Shown: positions 52,382-63,531, counted from the stretch's first letter. The stretch: 64,000 nucleotides of DNA from Enterobacter sp. 638 (GCF_000016325.1 NC_009436.1:930001-994000), one strand, 5' to 3'. Numbers and translations: made by a program. Notes: generated from the letters alone by a model not told the origin.

Positions 52382-53485
52382 ATGCAGGATGAGATTTACA
52401 TGGCGCGCGCGCTGAAACTTGCGCAGCGTGGACGGTTCACAACCCATCCCAATCCCAACGTTGGCTGCGTTATCGTCAAAGACGGCGTAATTGTCGGCGA
52501 AGGATTCCACTATCGCGCCGGTGAACCTCATGCCGAAGTCCACGCTTTGCGTATGGCGGGCGAAAAGGCGCGGGGTGCCACGGCCTATGTCACGCTTGAA
52601 CCCTGTAGCCATCATGGGCGAACGCCGCCGTGCTGCGAGGCGCTGATTGATGCCGGCGTGGCGCGCGTTGTCGCTGCGATGCAAGATCCCAATCCTCAGG
52701 TTGCCGGACGCGGCCTGTATCGCCTGCAGCAGGAAGGGATCGACGTCAGCCATGGCTTGATGATGGCTGATACAGAAGCACTTAATAAGGGCTTCCTCAA
52801 ACGCATGCGTACCGGTTTCCCCTATATTCAGTTAAAGCTCGGTGCTTCGCTTGATGGCCGAACGGCGATGGCAAACGGTGAAAGCCAGTGGGTAACCTCA
52901 CCGCAATCAAGGCGCGATGTGCAACGTCTGCGTGCGCAAAGCCATGCTATTCTCACCAGCAGCGAAACGGTTTTGGCTGATGATCCTGCCATGACTGTGC
53001 GCTGGGACGAACTGAATCAGGATACGCAGGCGCTTTATCCGCAAGAGAATTTGCGTCAGCCGCTGCGAATTGTGATTGATAGCCAGAACCGCGTCACCCC
53101 TGCGCATCGTATCGTGCAGCAACCTGGTGAAACGCTTTTTGCGCGCACAAAAGAAGACGATCGCCAGTGGCCAGAACATGTGCGCAGCATTATGGTGCCG
53201 GAGCACAAAGGTCATCTCGATTTAGTCGTCCTGATGATGCTACTCGGCAAACAGCAGGTCAACAGTATCTGGGTTGAGGCGGGTCCGACGCTTGCGGGCG
53301 CGCTATTACAGGCAGGGCTTGTGGATGAACTGATCGTCTACGTAGCGCCTAAATTATTAGGTCACGAGGCGCGTGGCTTGTTTGCTCTGCCTGGTCTCGA
53401 AAAACTGGCTGATGCGCCGCAACTCAAATTCAGCGACATTCGCCCGGTCGGTCCGGATGTTTGTCTGCATTTAACACCTTTGTAA
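52382..53485 (+). CDS. ribD: Bifunctional riboflavin deaminase/reductase RibD
   Basis: A 367-residue fusion enzyme. The N-terminal deaminase (about 1-145) has the zinc motif HAEVHAL and PCSHHGRTPPC; the C-terminal reductase (about 146-367) has LKLGASLDGRTAM and WVEAGPTLAGALLQAGLVDEL. It performs two consecutive steps, deamination and NADPH reduction, of the pyrimidine intermediate on the way to riboflavin. Start MQDEIYM as in E. coli, rather than the upstream in-frame start inside nrdR. Confidence 0.97.
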   Translation: MQDEIYMARALKLAQRGRFTTHPNPNVGCVIVKDGVIVGEGFHYRAGEPHAEVHALRMAGEKARGATAYVTLEPCSHHGRTPPCCEALIDAGVARVVAAMQDPNPQVAGRGLYRLQQEGIDVSHGLMMADTEALNKGFLKRMRTGFPYIQLKLGASLDGRTAMANGESQWVTSPQSRRDVQRLRAQSHAILTSSETVLADDPAMTVRWDELNQDTQALYPQENLRQPLRIVIDSQNRVTPAHRIVQQPGETLFARTKEDDRQWPEHVRSIMVPEHKGHLDLVVLMMLLGKQQVNSIWVEAGPTLAGALLQAGLVDELIVYVAPKLLGHEARGLFALPGLEKLADAPQLKFSDIRPVGPDVCLHLTPL

Positions 53486-53572
53486 TGCCTTCCGAAATAG
53501 GGAAGCAGTACGCGAAGTATTATGATAAAATCCGCCCCCCTGCGGGGCCAAATGAACCCGTAAAGGAAGAGT

Positions 53573-54043
53573 ATGAACATTATTGAAGCTGCTGTTGCTA
53601 CCCCGGACGCTCGCGTCGCCATCACCATTGCGCGTTTCAACAACTTCATCAACGACAGCCTGCTGGACGGTGCGATTGACGCACTGAAACGTATTGGTCA
53701 GGTGAAAGACGAAAACATTACCGTTGTTTGGGTTCCAGGTGCTTACGAACTGCCGTTGGCAGCGGGCGCTTTGGCGAAAACCGGTAAATACGACGCGGTG
53801 ATTGCACTGGGTACGGTTATTCGCGGCGGCACTGCTCACTTCGAATACGTTGCGGGTGGTGCAAGTAATGGTCTGGCGCACGTTGCGCAGGAAGCCGAAA
53901 TTCCTGTCGCTTTCGGCGTGCTGACCACTGAAAGTATTGAACAAGCCATTGAACGTGCTGGCACCAAAGCTGGCAACAAAGGTGCAGAAGCTGCACTGAC
54001 TGCGCTTGAAATGATCAACGTATTGAAAGCCATTAAGGCCTGA
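53573..54043 (+). CDS. ribE: 6,7-dimethyl-8-ribityllumazine synthase
   Basis: A 156-residue protein, same length as in E. coli (also named ribH). It condenses the ribitylaminouracil intermediate with dihydroxybutanone phosphate to lumazine. Conserved [22 protein letters not shown], the substrate region [11 protein letters not shown], and the active His in [19 protein letters not shown] are present. The ATG follows AAAGGAAGAGT. Confidence 0.97.
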   Translation: MNIIEAAVATPDARVAITIARFNNFINDSLLDGAIDALKRIGQVKDENITVVWVPGAYELPLAAGALAKTGKYDAVIALGTVIRGGTAHFEYVAGGASNGLAHVAQEAEIPVAFGVLTTESIEQAIERAGTKAGNKGAEAALTALEMINVLKAIKA

Positions 54044-54062
54044 TTTTTGTAAGGGGAAATCC

Positions 54063-54482
54063 GTGAAACCTGCTGCTCGTCGCCGCGCCCGTGAGTGTGC
54101 TGTCCAGGCACTATACTCCTGGCAGTTGTCCCAGAACGACATCGCTGATGTCGAATACCAGTTCCTGGCGGAACAAGACGTCAAAGACGTTGATGTCCTG
54201 TACTTCCGTGAACTGCTGTCGGGAGTGGCGACTAATAGCGCGTATCTCGATGGTCTGATGAAGCCGTACCTGTCCCGTCTGCTCGAAGAGCTGGGCCAGG
54301 TTGAAAAAGCGGTGCTGCGCATTGCGCTGTTCGAGCTGGCTAAACGTGATGATGTGCCCTATAAAGTGGCGATCAACGAAGCGATCGAACTGGCGAAAAC
54401 CTTCGGCGCTGAAGACAGCCACAAGTTTGTGAACGGCGTGCTGGATAAAGCCGCACCTGCGATCCGTCCCCGTAAAAAGTGA
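54063..54482 (+). CDS. nusB: Transcription antitermination factor NusB
   Basis: A 139-residue all-helical protein that with NusE binds boxA RNA and promotes antitermination in rRNA operons. It shows [21 protein letters not shown] at the N-terminus and [32 protein letters not shown] at the C-terminus, exactly as E. coli. It is 19 bp after ribE. Confidence 0.97.
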   Translation: MKPAARRRARECAVQALYSWQLSQNDIADVEYQFLAEQDVKDVDVLYFRELLSGVATNSAYLDGLMKPYLSRLLEELGQVEKAVLRIALFELAKRDDVPYKVAINEAIELAKTFGAEDSHKFVNGVLDKAAPAIRPRKK

Positions 54483-54490
54483 TCCGTAAG

Positions 54491-54547
54491 CCGGAGTTCT
54501 GCGTTGCCGTTGGGCAGCGTGGGCTCCGGTTTTTTCTTTTCTTTGCT
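54491..54547 (+). terminator. Hairpin between nusB and thiL
   Basis: CCGGAG (54491-54496) pairs with CTCCGG (54534-54539), with a further GC-rich stem in between, followed by TTTTTTCTTTTC. It is likely an attenuating terminator inside the operon. Confidence 0.7.
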
Positions 54548-54559
54548 GAGGCATAACGT

Positions 54560-55531
54560 ATGGCTTGCGGCGAATTCTCCCTGATTGCCCGTTATTTTGA
54601 CCGTGTCCGAACCTCTCGTCTTGATGTTGAAACCGGTATCGGCGATGACTGCGCACTGCTTAATATTCCTGAAAAACAGACTCTTGCGATCAGCACCGAC
54701 ACCTTAGTGTGTGGGCGTCACTTTCTCGCGGATATCAATCCAGCCGATCTGGCCTACAAAGCGCTAGCGGTCAACGTGAGCGATCTGGCAGCGATGGGAG
54801 CCGATCCGGCGTGGTTAACGCTGGCTCTGACGTTACCCAACGTGGATGAAGCCTGGCTAGAAGCGTTTAGCGATGCGCTGTTTGACCAGCTCAATTACTA
54901 CGATATGCAGCTGATTGGCGGTGATACGACGGCCGGTCCATTGTCGATGACGCTGGCAATCCACGGCTATGTGCCTGTTGGCCGTGCGCTGAAACGCTCG
55001 GGAGCGAAACCCGGAGACTGGATTTATGTCACCGGTACGCCGGGCGACAGTGCGGCGGGGCTGGCCATTTTGCAGGACCGTTTAACGGTGAGCGACGCGG
55101 CTGACGCGGCCTATCTGGTGAAGCGTCATTTGCGCCCAACGCCGCGTATTTTACACGGCCAGGCACTGCGCGATCGTGCCAACTCGGCCATTGATCTCTC
55201 CGATGGTTTGATCTCTGATTTAGGCCATATCCTGAAAGCCAGCGGCGTTGGCGCGCGCGTTGATCTGGATGCGTTCCCACTGTCAGAGCAACTTCGCCGA
55301 CACGTTGAACCTGAGCAGGCACTGCGCTGGGCGCTTTCTGGTGGCGAAGATTATGAGCTGTGCTTCACCGTGCCGGAACTCAATCGTGGCACGCTGGATA
55401 TCGCGCTGAATAATCTTGGCGCGCCGTTTACCTGTATTGGACAAATTCTTCCGGAGAGCGAAGGGCTGCAATTTACCCGCAACGGTGCGCCCGTTACGCT
55501 CGACTGGAAAGGTTACGATCACTTCGCGTAA
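54560..55531 (+). CDS. thiL: Thiamine-monophosphate kinase
   Basis: A 323-residue AIR synthase-like kinase that phosphorylates thiamine monophosphate to the active diphosphate. The ATP/Mg site residues are in GIGDDCALL and DTLVCGRHF; the [25 protein letters not shown] and [17 protein letters not shown] blocks are conserved. It ends KGYDHFA, two residues shorter than E. coli ThiL, where the last codons overlap the start of pgpA. The overlapping start is gone here and no pgpA follows. Confidence 0.96.
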   Translation: MACGEFSLIARYFDRVRTSRLDVETGIGDDCALLNIPEKQTLAISTDTLVCGRHFLADINPADLAYKALAVNVSDLAAMGADPAWLTLALTLPNVDEAWLEAFSDALFDQLNYYDMQLIGGDTTAGPLSMTLAIHGYVPVGRALKRSGAKPGDWIYVTGTPGDSAAGLAILQDRLTVSDAADAAYLVKRHLRPTPRILHGQALRDRANSAIDLSDGLISDLGHILKASGVGARVDLDAFPLSEQLRRHVEPEQALRWALSGGEDYELCFTVPELNRGTLDIALNNLGAPFTCIGQILPESEGLQFTRNGAPVTLDWKGYDHFA

Positions 55532-55550
55532 TACATTGCGGCCAATCAAT

Positions 55551-55573
55551 CCCCTCTCTCTTTGGGAGAGGGG
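55551..55573. terminator. REP-like palindrome/terminator between thiL and yajO
   Basis: CCCCTCTC and GAGAGGGG pair around seven bases. This short palindrome of the same type as in the 57-bp units is nearly all that lies between the convergent genes thiL and yajO. Confidence 0.6.
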
Positions 55574-55590
55574 AGCAACATGCGTGACGG

Positions 55591-56565
55591 TTATTTAAAT
55601 CCCACCACCGGATGTGGCTGATACGGCGTTTCGAGTTCAGCGATTTGCTCAGGTGTCAGCGTTAAATCCACCGCATTCAGTAACTCATCTAGCTGTTCTT
55701 CTCGCGATGTGCCGATAATTGGCGCGGCGACGCCGCGTTTGCTGAGCAGCCACGCCAGCGCGACCTGCGCACGCGTTGCGCCCGTATCTTCCGCAATGGC
55801 AGCCAGACGCTCTGCGATCTGGGCATCGCTGGCTTCAGTATCGTTATACAGTTTTTTACCGACCTCATCGGAAACAGAGCGGGCGGTCGTTTCGCCCCAT
55901 GGACGGGTTAAACGTCCGCGCGCCAGCGGGCTCCACGGAATCACCGCCACGCCTTCCTGATAGCACAGCGGTAGCATTTCACGTTCTTCTTCGCGATAGA
56001 TAAGATTGTAGTGATCCTGCATGGTGACAAATCGTGCCCAGCCGTGCTGCGCCTGAAGATTGAGCGCTTCGGCAAACTGGGAGGCATGCATGGATGACGC
56101 GCCGATATAACGCGCTTTACCGGCTTTCACCACGTCATTCAGCGCTTCGAGGGTTTCTTCAATTGGCGTGTTGTAATCCCAGCGGTGGATTTGCAGGAGA
56201 TCGACATGATCCATGTTCAGACGTCTCAGGCTGTCATCAATGGACTGAAGGATCTGCGCACGTGAAAGGCCTTCGCGTAATTCACCAGATGGATAGTAAA
56301 CCTTGGTGGCTACCACCACATCTTCGCGGCGGGCGAAATCCCGCAGCGCACGGCCCACGATCTCCTCGCTGCTCCCGTCGGAATAGCTGTTCGCCGTATC
56401 AAAAAAGTTAATCCCGCCCTCGAGGGCGCGTTTGATGATGAAACGGCTACTCTCTTCCGGCAGCGTCCAGGCGTGATTCCCCCGGTCGGGCTCGCCAAAT
56501 GTCATACAGCCCAGACAAAGACGGGAAACCTTAAGGTCTGTTTTTCCTAATGTATTGTATTGCAT
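55591..56565 (-). CDS. yajO: YajO aldo-keto reductase-like 1-deoxyxylulose-5-phosphate synthase
   Basis: A 324-residue aldo-keto reductase with the family barrel motifs GGINFFDTANSYSDGSSEEIVG, the catalytic Lys in VVATKV, and the cofactor segment GTSREEQLDELLNAVD. E. coli YajO can make 1-deoxyxylulose 5-phosphate from ribulose 5-phosphate, supporting thiamine and isoprenoid synthesis, which fits its place beside dxs and thiL. Start MQYNTLGK as in E. coli, rather than the longer MNSRSGT frame. Confidence 0.94.
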   Translation of the reverse strand: MQYNTLGKTDLKVSRLCLGCMTFGEPDRGNHAWTLPEESSRFIIKRALEGGINFFDTANSYSDGSSEEIVGRALRDFARREDVVVATKVYYPSGELREGLSRAQILQSIDDSLRRLNMDHVDLLQIHRWDYNTPIEETLEALNDVVKAGKARYIGASSMHASQFAEALNLQAQHGWARFVTMQDHYNLIYREEEREMLPLCYQEGVAVIPWSPLARGRLTRPWGETTARSVSDEVGKKLYNDTEASDAQIAERLAAIAEDTGATRAQVALAWLLSKRGVAAPIIGTSREEQLDELLNAVDLTLTPEQIAELETPYQPHPVVGFK

Positions 56566-56631
56566 GGTTCCACTCCTGCTGTTCACTTAAAAAATTACCT
56601 TTAAGCATAGCAGGAGCGGAAAGGGGAGGGA

Positions 56632-58494
56632 TTAGGCGAGCCAGGTGCGGATTTTTGCTTCGATTCCCGCGGCATCAAGACCAATCTCCGCGCGGGCTTC
56701 GTCCTGCGTGCCCTGCGGAATAAAGCGATCGGGCAGACCGAGATTGAGTACCGGAATCGGCTTGCGATTCGCCATCAGCACTTCGTTCACGCCGCTGCCC
56801 GCGCCGCCCATAATGGCGTTTTCCTCGAGCGTAATCAGCACTTCATGACGGGAAGCCATTTCCAGAATCAACGTTTCGTCGAGCGGTTTGACGAAGCGCA
56901 TATCCACGAGTGTCGCGTTCATCGACTCGGCGACTTTTGCCGCTTCCGGCATTAACGTCCCGAAATTCAAAATCGCCAGCTTTTCACCATGACGTTTCAC
57001 GATACCTTTGCCAATCGGCATTTTGGTCAGCGGTTCCAGCTCGACACCCACAGCGTTGCCGCGCGGATAACGTACTGCGCTTGGGCCATCCTGATAGTGA
57101 TAGCCGGTGAACAGCATCTGACGGCATTCGTTCTCGTCGCTCGGCGTCATGACCACCATATCGGGCACACAGCGCAGGAAGGAGAGATCAAACGCGCCCT
57201 GGTGCGTCTGGCCGTCGGCACCGACGATACCGGCGCGATCGATAGCAAACAGCACAGGCAGTTTCTGGATCGCGACATCATGGATCACCTGATCGTACGC
57301 GCGCTGCAGGAAGGTCGAATAGATCGCCACAATCGGTTTATAGCCACCAATCGCCAGACCTGCGGCGAATGTCACCGCGTGCTGTTCAGCAATCGCGACG
57401 TCAAAATACTGATCCGGGTATTTTTTGGAAAATTCCACCATGCCGGAGCCTTCGCGCATGGCGGGCGTTACGGCCATCAGCTTGTTGTCTTTGGCCGCCG
57501 TTTCACACAGCCAGTCGCCAAAGATTTTAGAATAGCTCGGCATACCGCCGCTGCTTTTCGGCAGACAGCCGCTGGTGGGATCGAATTTTGGCACGGCATG
57601 GAAAGTGATCGGATCTTTTTCCGCTGGCTCGTAGCCACGCCCTTTTTTCGTCATGATGTGCAGGAACTGCGGGCCTTTCAGGTCGCGCATGTTTTTGAGC
57701 GTCGTGACCAGGCCAAGCACATCGTGCCCGTCAACCGGGCCGATATAGTTAAAGCCCAGCTCTTCAAACAGCGTGCCCGGCACCACCATGCCTTTAATGT
57801 GTTCTTCAGTGCGTTTGAGCAGTTCTTTGATCGGTGGTACGCCCGAGAAGACTTTTTTGCCGCCTTCGCGCAGGGTGGAGTAAAGCTTGCCGGACAACAG
57901 TTGTGCCAGGTGATTATTCAGCGCACCGACGTTCTCGGAGATCGACATTTCGTTATCGTTGAGAATCACCAGCATATCCGGCTTGATGTCACCGGCGTGG
58001 TTCATCGCTTCAAACGCCATGCCAGCGGTGATCGCGCCATCGCCAATCACGCACACGGTGCGGCGCTGTTTATTCTCTTTCTCCGCGGCAACGGCGATGC
58101 CGATGCCCGCAGAAATAGAGGTTGAGGAGTGTCCCACGCTTAACACGTCGAATTCGCTCTCACCGCGCCACGGGAACGGATGCAGGCCGCCTTTCTGGCG
58201 AATTGTGCCGATTTTATCGCGACGGCCGGTCAAAATTTTGTGGGGATAAGCCTGATGCCCGACGTCCCAGATCAGCTGATCGAACGGGGTGTTATAGACG
58301 TAGTGAAGCGCCACGGTCAGCTCCACCGTGCCAAGTCCGGAGGCGAAATGTCCGCTGGAACGACTCACGCTGTCGAGCAAGTAGCGACGTAATTCGTCAC
58401 TCAGCTTCGGCAGGCTCTCTTTCGGCAACAGACGTAACTCCTGGGTGGAGTCAACCAACGCCAGTGTCGGGTATTTGGCAATATCAAAACTCAT
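56632..58494 (-). CDS. dxs: 1-deoxy-D-xylulose-5-phosphate synthase
   Basis: A 620-residue thiamine-diphosphate enzyme that joins pyruvate and glyceraldehyde 3-phosphate, the first step of the MEP isoprenoid route. Key blocks are [20 protein letters not shown] with an early catalytic His, the ThDP motif [20 protein letters not shown]...NDNEMSIS, and the pyrimidine-domain Glu in [18 protein letters not shown]. Length equals E. coli Dxs. Start ATG at 58494; a TTG directly upstream is ignored. It follows ispA by 24 bp on the same strand. Confidence 0.97.
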   Translation of the reverse strand: MSFDIAKYPTLALVDSTQELRLLPKESLPKLSDELRRYLLDSVSRSSGHFASGLGTVELTVALHYVYNTPFDQLIWDVGHQAYPHKILTGRRDKIGTIRQKGGLHPFPWRGESEFDVLSVGHSSTSISAGIGIAVAAEKENKQRRTVCVIGDGAITAGMAFEAMNHAGDIKPDMLVILNDNEMSISENVGALNNHLAQLLSGKLYSTLREGGKKVFSGVPPIKELLKRTEEHIKGMVVPGTLFEELGFNYIGPVDGHDVLGLVTTLKNMRDLKGPQFLHIMTKKGRGYEPAEKDPITFHAVPKFDPTSGCLPKSSGGMPSYSKIFGDWLCETAAKDNKLMAVTPAMREGSGMVEFSKKYPDQYFDVAIAEQHAVTFAAGLAIGGYKPIVAIYSTFLQRAYDQVIHDVAIQKLPVLFAIDRAGIVGADGQTHQGAFDLSFLRCVPDMVVMTPSDENECRQMLFTGYHYQDGPSAVRYPRGNAVGVELEPLTKMPIGKGIVKRHGEKLAILNFGTLMPEAAKVAESMNATLVDMRFVKPLDETLILEMASRHEVLITLEENAIMGGAGSGVNEVLMANRKPIPVLNLGLPDRFIPQGTQDEARAEIGLDAAGIEAKIRTWLA

Positions 58495-58518
58495 CAAAGG
58501 CTCATCGAGAAAGTGTGT

Positions 58519-59418
58519 TTATTTATCACGCTGGATTATGTAGTCCGCTAGCGCTTCCAGTGCCGAGGTATCAAGTGACTGTGCGGCCAGCGCATTCAGC
58601 GACTGGCGGGCATCATCAATCAGATCCCGGGCTTTTTGTTGGGCTTGCTCAAGGCCCAGTAGGGCGGGATAGGTACTTTTGCCAAGTTGCTGATCCGCTC
58701 CCTGACGTTTTCCCAATGTTGCAGTATCGCCCACCACATCCAGAATGTCATCCTGTACCTGGAACGCGAGGCCGATACTCTCAGCGTAACGATCCAGAAT
58801 GGGCAAGGCTTTGCTGCCTCGTTCACCGGCGCTCAGCGCACCCAGACGAACGGCTGCGCGAATCAACGCGCCAGTTTTATGGCGATGAATACGCTCAAGC
58901 TGTTCCAGATTAACCTGATGCCCTTCGGCCTCAAGATCCAGCGCTTGTCCGCCACACATCCCGGCGACGCCGCTGGCCATTGCCAGCTCAGAAACCATCG
59001 CCAGACGGTCACGATCGGCCACTTCGATCATCGGCGCATCGCTTAAGATGGAAAACGCCAATGTTTGTAATGCATCGCCCGCCAGAATCGCATTCGCCTC
59101 GCCAAACTTAATGTGGCAGGTTGGCTGACCGCGACGCAGATCGTCGTCGTCCATGGCTGGTAAATCATCATGAATGAGCGAATAAGCGTGAATACATTCA
59201 ACGGCGGCGGCGGGTGCATCCAGTGTGTTGCTGCTGATGCCAAACATATTTCCCGTTGCGTACACTAAAAACGGGCGCAAGCGCTTTCCACCTAAGAGTG
59301 CGCCATAGTGCATGGCGGCAACCAGAGGAGTGTTCTGAAAAGGCTGTGGCTCAATAAAACGGCGCAACGCATCGTTGGCACGCTCAACACACGCCTGAAG
59401 CTCTGTGGAGAAATCCAT
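58519..59418 (-). CDS. ispA: (2E,6E)-farnesyl diphosphate synthase
   Basis: A 299-residue all-helical prenyltransferase that builds farnesyl diphosphate from IPP and DMAPP. First aspartate-rich motif DDLPAMDDDDLRRG (about 83-96), chain-length region just before it, and second motif DDILD (about 225). Same length as in E. coli. Its ATG begins at the base directly after the xseB stop codon, so translation is coupled. Confidence 0.97.
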   Translation of the reverse strand: MDFSTELQACVERANDALRRFIEPQPFQNTPLVAAMHYGALLGGKRLRPFLVYATGNMFGISSNTLDAPAAAVECIHAYSLIHDDLPAMDDDDLRRGQPTCHIKFGEANAILAGDALQTLAFSILSDAPMIEVADRDRLAMVSELAMASGVAGMCGGQALDLEAEGHQVNLEQLERIHRHKTGALIRAAVRLGALSAGERGSKALPILDRYAESIGLAFQVQDDILDVVGDTATLGKRQGADQQLGKSTYPALLGLEQAQQKARDLIDDARQSLNALAAQSLDTSALEALADYIIQRDK

Positions 59419-59661
59419 TTACTCAGCGTCCGGTGTGAAAGGCGTTGGGGCGGCATCTTCGCTGTCGGAAAGCAGGATCTGCACGCGTTGTTCCGCCTGT
59501 TGCAGCTTGACCTGCCCCTGGCGCGCAAGCTGTACGCCGCGTTCGAATTCATTGAGCGCATCTTCCAGCGGGAGATCGCCGCTTTCCAGACGGTTCACAA
59601 TCTGTTCCAGTTCATTCAGCGCAGTTTCAAAACTGGCGGGGGCGTCATTTTTCTTCGGCAT
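59419..59661 (-). CDS. xseB: Exodeoxyribonuclease VII small subunit
   Basis: An 80-residue helical protein, all E. coli hallmarks present ([42 protein letters not shown]). It forms the ExoVII complex with XseA. It is the first gene of xseB-ispA-dxs and divergent from thiI. Confidence 0.97.
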   Translation of the reverse strand: MPKKNDAPASFETALNELEQIVNRLESGDLPLEDALNEFERGVQLARQGQVKLQQAEQRVQILLSDSEDAAPTPFTPDAE

Positions 59662-59852
59662 AGTGAATATTGACTCTCATATTTTAAGCCCCGCCATGGT
59701 AACGGACTCGGGACAATTATCAAATAACGCGCAATGTGCACAGGAGCGTCGCGATGGTGGTATACTCCTGCGCCTGGATGCAACCACGGGTGTGGGTTGC
59801 TGTCTCTTTCCATCACAAGCCTTTGCGGGCTTGCCAACGAAACATTGCCGCC

Positions 59853-61301
59853 ATGAAGTTTATCATTAAATTGTTCCCGGAAATCACCATCAAAAGCCAA
59901 TCTGTGCGTTTGCGCTTTATTAAAATGCTGACCGGAAACATTCGAAACGTATTAAAAGAGTATGAAGAAACGCTCGCGATTGTGCGCCATTGGGATCACA
60001 TTGAAGTGCGCGCCAAAGACGAAAGCCAACGTCTGGATATCCGCGATGCGCTGACGCGTATTCCGGGGATTCACCACATTCTTGACGTCGAAGATGTGCC
60101 GTTCACCTCGCTTCACGATATCTTCGAAAAAGCGCTGGAACAGTTCCGCGCTGAAGTTGAAGGTAAATCGTTCTGCGTGCGCGTCAAGCGCCGCGGCAAG
60201 CATGAATTCACCTCTATTGAAGCCGAACGCTATATTGGCGGCGGTTTAAATCAGCATATTGAATCCGCGCGCGTAAAACTGACGCGTCCGGACGTGACCG
60301 TCAATCTCGAAATCGAGAACGATCGCCTGCTGCTGGTAAAAGGCCGCTACGAAGGCATCGGCGGCTACCCTATCGGTACCCAGGAAGATGTGCTGTCGCT
60401 GATCTCCGGCGGTTTTGACTCCGGCGTGTCCAGCTATATGCTGATGCGTCGCGGCTGCCGCGTGCACTACTGCTTCTTTAACCTGGGCGGCGCTGCGCAT
60501 GAAATCGGCGTGCGTCAGGTGGCGCATTATCTGTGGAAGCGCTTTGGCAGCTCCCATCGCGTGCGTTTTGTCGCAATTAACTTTGAACCGGTTGTCGGCG
60601 AAATCCTCGAAAAAGTGGACGACGGCCAGATGGGCGTGGTGCTGAAGCGCATGATGGTGCGTGCGGCCTCTCAGGTGGCAGAGCGCTACGGCGTACAGGC
60701 GCTGGTGACCGGCGAAGCGCTGGGCCAGGTCTCCAGCCAGACGCTCACCAACCTGCGTCTGATCGACAACGTGTCCGATACGCTGATTCTGCGTCCGCTG
60801 ATTTCTCACGACAAAGAACATATCATTGATATGGCGCGTGAAATCGGTACCGAAGACTTTGCTCGTACCATGCCGGAATACTGCGGCGTGATCTCGAAAA
60901 GCCCAACGGTGAAAGCGGTGAAGGCGAAAATCGAAGCCGAAGAGCAGAACTTTGATTTTGCGATTCTGAATAAAGTTGTCGGCGAAGCCACTAACGTGGA
61001 TATCCGTGAAATCGCGACTCAGACCGCGCAGGACGTTGTCGAAGTCGAAACTGTCAGCGGTTTCAGCGCAAACGATGTGATTCTGGATATTCGCTCTGTT
61101 GATGAACAGGATGCCAGCCCGCTGAAAGTAGACGGCGTCGAGGTGATGTCTCTGCCTTTCTACAAGCTGAGTACCAAGTTTGGCGATCTCGAGCAGGATA
61201 AAACCTATCTTCTGTGGTGTGAGCGCGGCGTGATGAGTCGTTTGCAGGCGCTGTATCTGCGCGAGCAGGGCTTTGCCAATGTGAAGGTGTATCGCCCGTA
61301 A
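59853..61301 (+). CDS. thiI: tRNA 4-thiouridine synthetase ThiI
   Basis: A 482-residue enzyme that transfers sulfur to tRNA position 8 and to the ThiS carrier for the thiamine thiazole. Domains in order: NFLD-THUMP (about 1-165), adenylating domain with the P-loop [11 protein letters not shown] (about 180-190), and a C-terminal rhodanese domain. The disulfide pair is present: Cys near 344 in MPEYCGVIS and the persulfide Cys near 456 in [10 protein letters not shown]. Start [10 protein letters not shown]; an upstream in-frame ATG at 59736 has no support. Confidence 0.97.
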   Translation: MKFIIKLFPEITIKSQSVRLRFIKMLTGNIRNVLKEYEETLAIVRHWDHIEVRAKDESQRLDIRDALTRIPGIHHILDVEDVPFTSLHDIFEKALEQFRAEVEGKSFCVRVKRRGKHEFTSIEAERYIGGGLNQHIESARVKLTRPDVTVNLEIENDRLLLVKGRYEGIGGYPIGTQEDVLSLISGGFDSGVSSYMLMRRGCRVHYCFFNLGGAAHEIGVRQVAHYLWKRFGSSHRVRFVAINFEPVVGEILEKVDDGQMGVVLKRMMVRAASQVAERYGVQALVTGEALGQVSSQTLTNLRLIDNVSDTLILRPLISHDKEHIIDMAREIGTEDFARTMPEYCGVISKSPTVKAVKAKIEAEEQNFDFAILNKVVGEATNVDIREIATQTAQDVVEVETVSGFSANDVILDIRSVDEQDASPLKVDGVEVMSLPFYKLSTKFGDLEQDKTYLLWCERGVMSRLQALYLREQGFANVKVYRP

Positions 61302-61324
61302 CCGGCTTTATCCCTCGCAGATCA

Positions 61325-61357
61325 AAAACGGCAACCTCAGGGTTGCCGTTTTGTTTT
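61325..61357 (+). terminator. thiI terminator
   Basis: AAAACGGCAACC, TCAG, GGTTGCCGTTTT forms a perfect 12-bp stem followed by GTTTTT. It also faces the end of yajL. Confidence 0.93.
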
Positions 61358-61375
61358 TCTGACTGGCGAAATTCA

Positions 61376-61969
61376 TCACGAGCCGTAGTAATTATAAATT
61401 CCTGCAGCGATCACCAGGGATGACGCCACCTCGTGCGCTTTTTCACGCCCCACTACCAGGTCGATAATCTTGAGCGCAAAATCAATCGACGTGCCAGGAC
61501 CCTGGCTGGTCAGCAGGTTAACGCGGGGATCCCATACAACGCGTTTATCCACCCACTGTTCTTCCGGAATCTGGTCTTTGAGCGTCGGGAAACCCGTCAT
61601 ATTCCCGACCGGAAAGAGCTGATGCGGCACCAGCACGGTTGCGGCCGAAGCGCAAATAGTAGCTACAATTCGGCCCGACAGGTGAAATTGTCTGACTGTT
61701 TCAACCAGCAGCGGACTGTCACGGAAACACTCCGCGCCTTTCAGTCCGCCAGGCAGCACAATCACGTCGTAGTCACCGTCTGCCACTTCGACCAGCGGGG
61801 CATCCGCCAAAATCTTTACGCCGCGTGAGCAGGTGATGGTCAGATTGCCATCGCTGGCGACGCTTGCCGTTGTGACGGCAATTCCTGCGCGAACCAGTAA
61901 ATCAATCGTGGTCACTGCCTCTGTTTCTTCGCTACCAGGGGCGAGGCAAATCAGTGCCGACGCGCTCAT
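61376..61969 (-). CDS. yajL: Protein/nucleotide deglycase YajL (DJ-1/PfpI family)
   Basis: A 197-residue DJ-1 family protein. The reactive cysteine is in the nucleophile elbow [14 protein letters not shown] (about 106), with the conserved Glu in [12 protein letters not shown] and [12 protein letters not shown]. Members protect proteins and nucleotides against glyoxal adducts and oxidative stress; the deglycase claim is debated. It overlaps the panE end by 38 bp. MSASALI is the start, as in E. coli. Confidence 0.95.
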   Translation of the reverse strand: MSASALICLAPGSEETEAVTTIDLLVRAGIAVTTASVASDGNLTITCSRGVKILADAPLVEVADGDYDVIVLPGGLKGAECFRDSPLLVETVRQFHLSGRIVATICASAATVLVPHQLFPVGNMTGFPTLKDQIPEEQWVDKRVVWDPRVNLLTSQGPGTSIDFALKIIDLVVGREKAHEVASSLVIAAGIYNYYGS

Positions 61970-62843
61970 ACTCAATCTCCTTACGTTTAACCATGTCATA
62001 CAGGCGGATATTTTCCGGCACACTGATGCCGTGTGCGCGGGCGCGTTTAAGCAGGTAACCTGTGATGTAGTCGATTTCCGTGTGTCGTAATGCGCGAACG
62101 TCCTGCAGCATTGACGAGATGTTCTCAGCCGTACTGTCGATGACCTGCTCGACGTAATAGCGAACGTCTTCTGCCGAGGTATGGATGCCTTCGCGCTCCA
62201 TTACGGCGGCGACCTCAGCGCAAAGCGCTGCCACCTCTTCAGGATGTTTTTTAAGCTCACCGTTTGGACAATCCCACAGCGCGGTAAGCGGATTAATCAC
62301 GCAACTGACCGCCAGCTTGCGCCACAGTTGCGGGCGGATTGTGTTGTACCAGGCCACATCTGGAAGCACATTCTGCAGAACGTCCGCCAGATAACTGTAA
62401 TCGCCATTCTGCTCGCGAGCCGGCCCCATATGCGTCACGCCGCTAGCGACGTGAACAATGATGTTGCCATCGCGCCGCGCCGCGTGGGTGGTAATGGCCA
62501 TCAGCAGTGGCTGAGGAATGTTTTTAAGCTCATCAATCGTGCCCATGCCGTTATGCAAGAGCAAAATGGGCGTGGTGTGAGGCAGCGTTGCACTGAGCGC
62601 TTTTACCGCGTCCGACACCTGCCACGCTTTTAACGTCACCAGCAGAAGATCGCTTTGTGCCAGAAAGTCGGGATCGTTAGCGATGAGGGACTCGTTGAAA
62701 ATACTCCCGTCTTCACCAATCAGATTTACACTGCAATACGGTTGCGGCACACGTAGCCAACCTTGTACCTCATGTCCATGTTTGCACAGCGCGGTAAGCC
62801 AAAGTTGTCCCAAGGCCCCGCATCCGAGCACAGTAATTTTCAT
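61932..62843 (-). CDS. panE: 2-dehydropantoate 2-reductase
   Basis: A 303-residue NADPH enzyme that makes pantoate for coenzyme A. Rossmann start [15 protein letters not shown], the conserved Lys in LVTLKAWQ, and the catalytic [14 protein letters not shown] region are present. Same length as in E. coli. It is the upstream gene of panE-yajL. Confidence 0.97.
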   Translation of the reverse strand: MKITVLGCGALGQLWLTALCKHGHEVQGWLRVPQPYCSVNLIGEDGSIFNESLIANDPDFLAQSDLLLVTLKAWQVSDAVKALSATLPHTTPILLLHNGMGTIDELKNIPQPLLMAITTHAARRDGNIIVHVASGVTHMGPAREQNGDYSYLADVLQNVLPDVAWYNTIRPQLWRKLAVSCVINPLTALWDCPNGELKKHPEEVAALCAEVAAVMEREGIHTSAEDVRYYVEQVIDSTAENISSMLQDVRALRHTEIDYITGYLLKRARAHGISVPENIRLYDMVKRKEIEYERVGTDLPRPW

Positions 62844-63035
62844 TGTTCCTCCTCACCTGCAACTGCGCCAGGTGTTACAGCCTAAGTATAGCGTTGTCAG
62901 CTAAGCTTCTATTCAGTCAACCCGTTCATACTTCAAGTTGCATGGCCGTTGGCCTTCCTTTAACTCGAATTATTTGGGGTAAATGTCTCGTTGCGGGTAT
63001 TATGCAACGCAACAAAAGTGAAGGGAGAAGAAAAG

Positions 63036-63527
63036 ATGCCATCTTTCGATATTGTTTCAGAAGTTGATATCCAGGAAGTGCGTAACGCGGTGGATAACGC
63101 AAGCCGCGAACTCGAGACGCGTTTTGATTTTCGCGGTGTTGAAGCGACTTTTGAGCTGAACGACGCAAATAAGACAATTAAGGTGCTGAGTGAATCTGAT
63201 TTTCAGGTGAATCAGTTACTCGACATCTTACGCGCGAAGCTGTTAAAGCGCGGCATTGAGGGCGCGTCTCTTGATGTACCTGAAGAGTTTGTGCACAGCG
63301 GCAAAACCTGGTTCGTTGAAGCGAAACTGAAGCAGGGTATTGAGAGTGCGATGCAGAAGAAAATCGTTAAACTCATCAAAGACAGCAAGCTGAAGGTGCA
63401 GTCGCAAATTCAGGGTGAAGAGATTCGTGTGACCGGTAAATCCCGTGACGACCTGCAGGGCGCGATGGCGCTGGTGCGTGGTGGCGATTTGGGGCAACCG
63501 TTCCAGTTTAAAAACTTCCGCGATTAA
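63036..63527 (+). CDS. yajQ: YajQ family cyclic di-GMP-binding protein
   Basis: A 163-residue protein of the UPF0234 family with two RRM-like ferredoxin folds. Signature starts [32 protein letters not shown]. Some members bind cyclic di-GMP and act with LysR regulators. Same length as in E. coli. Start MPSFDI behind GAAGGGAGAAG; an upstream in-frame ATG at 62991 is rejected. Confidence 0.96.
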
Positions 63528-63531
63528 GATG

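Noticed and set aside
53486-53572. A possible FMN riboswitch before ribE
   Set aside because: The gap is only 87 bp and holds just a short GC-rich hairpin; the conserved FMN element is far larger and in enteric bacteria precedes ribB.
56989-58125. A 378-codon plus-strand open frame opposite dxs
   Set aside because: Composition (many His, Arg, Phe) is that of an antisense frame and dxs is certain.
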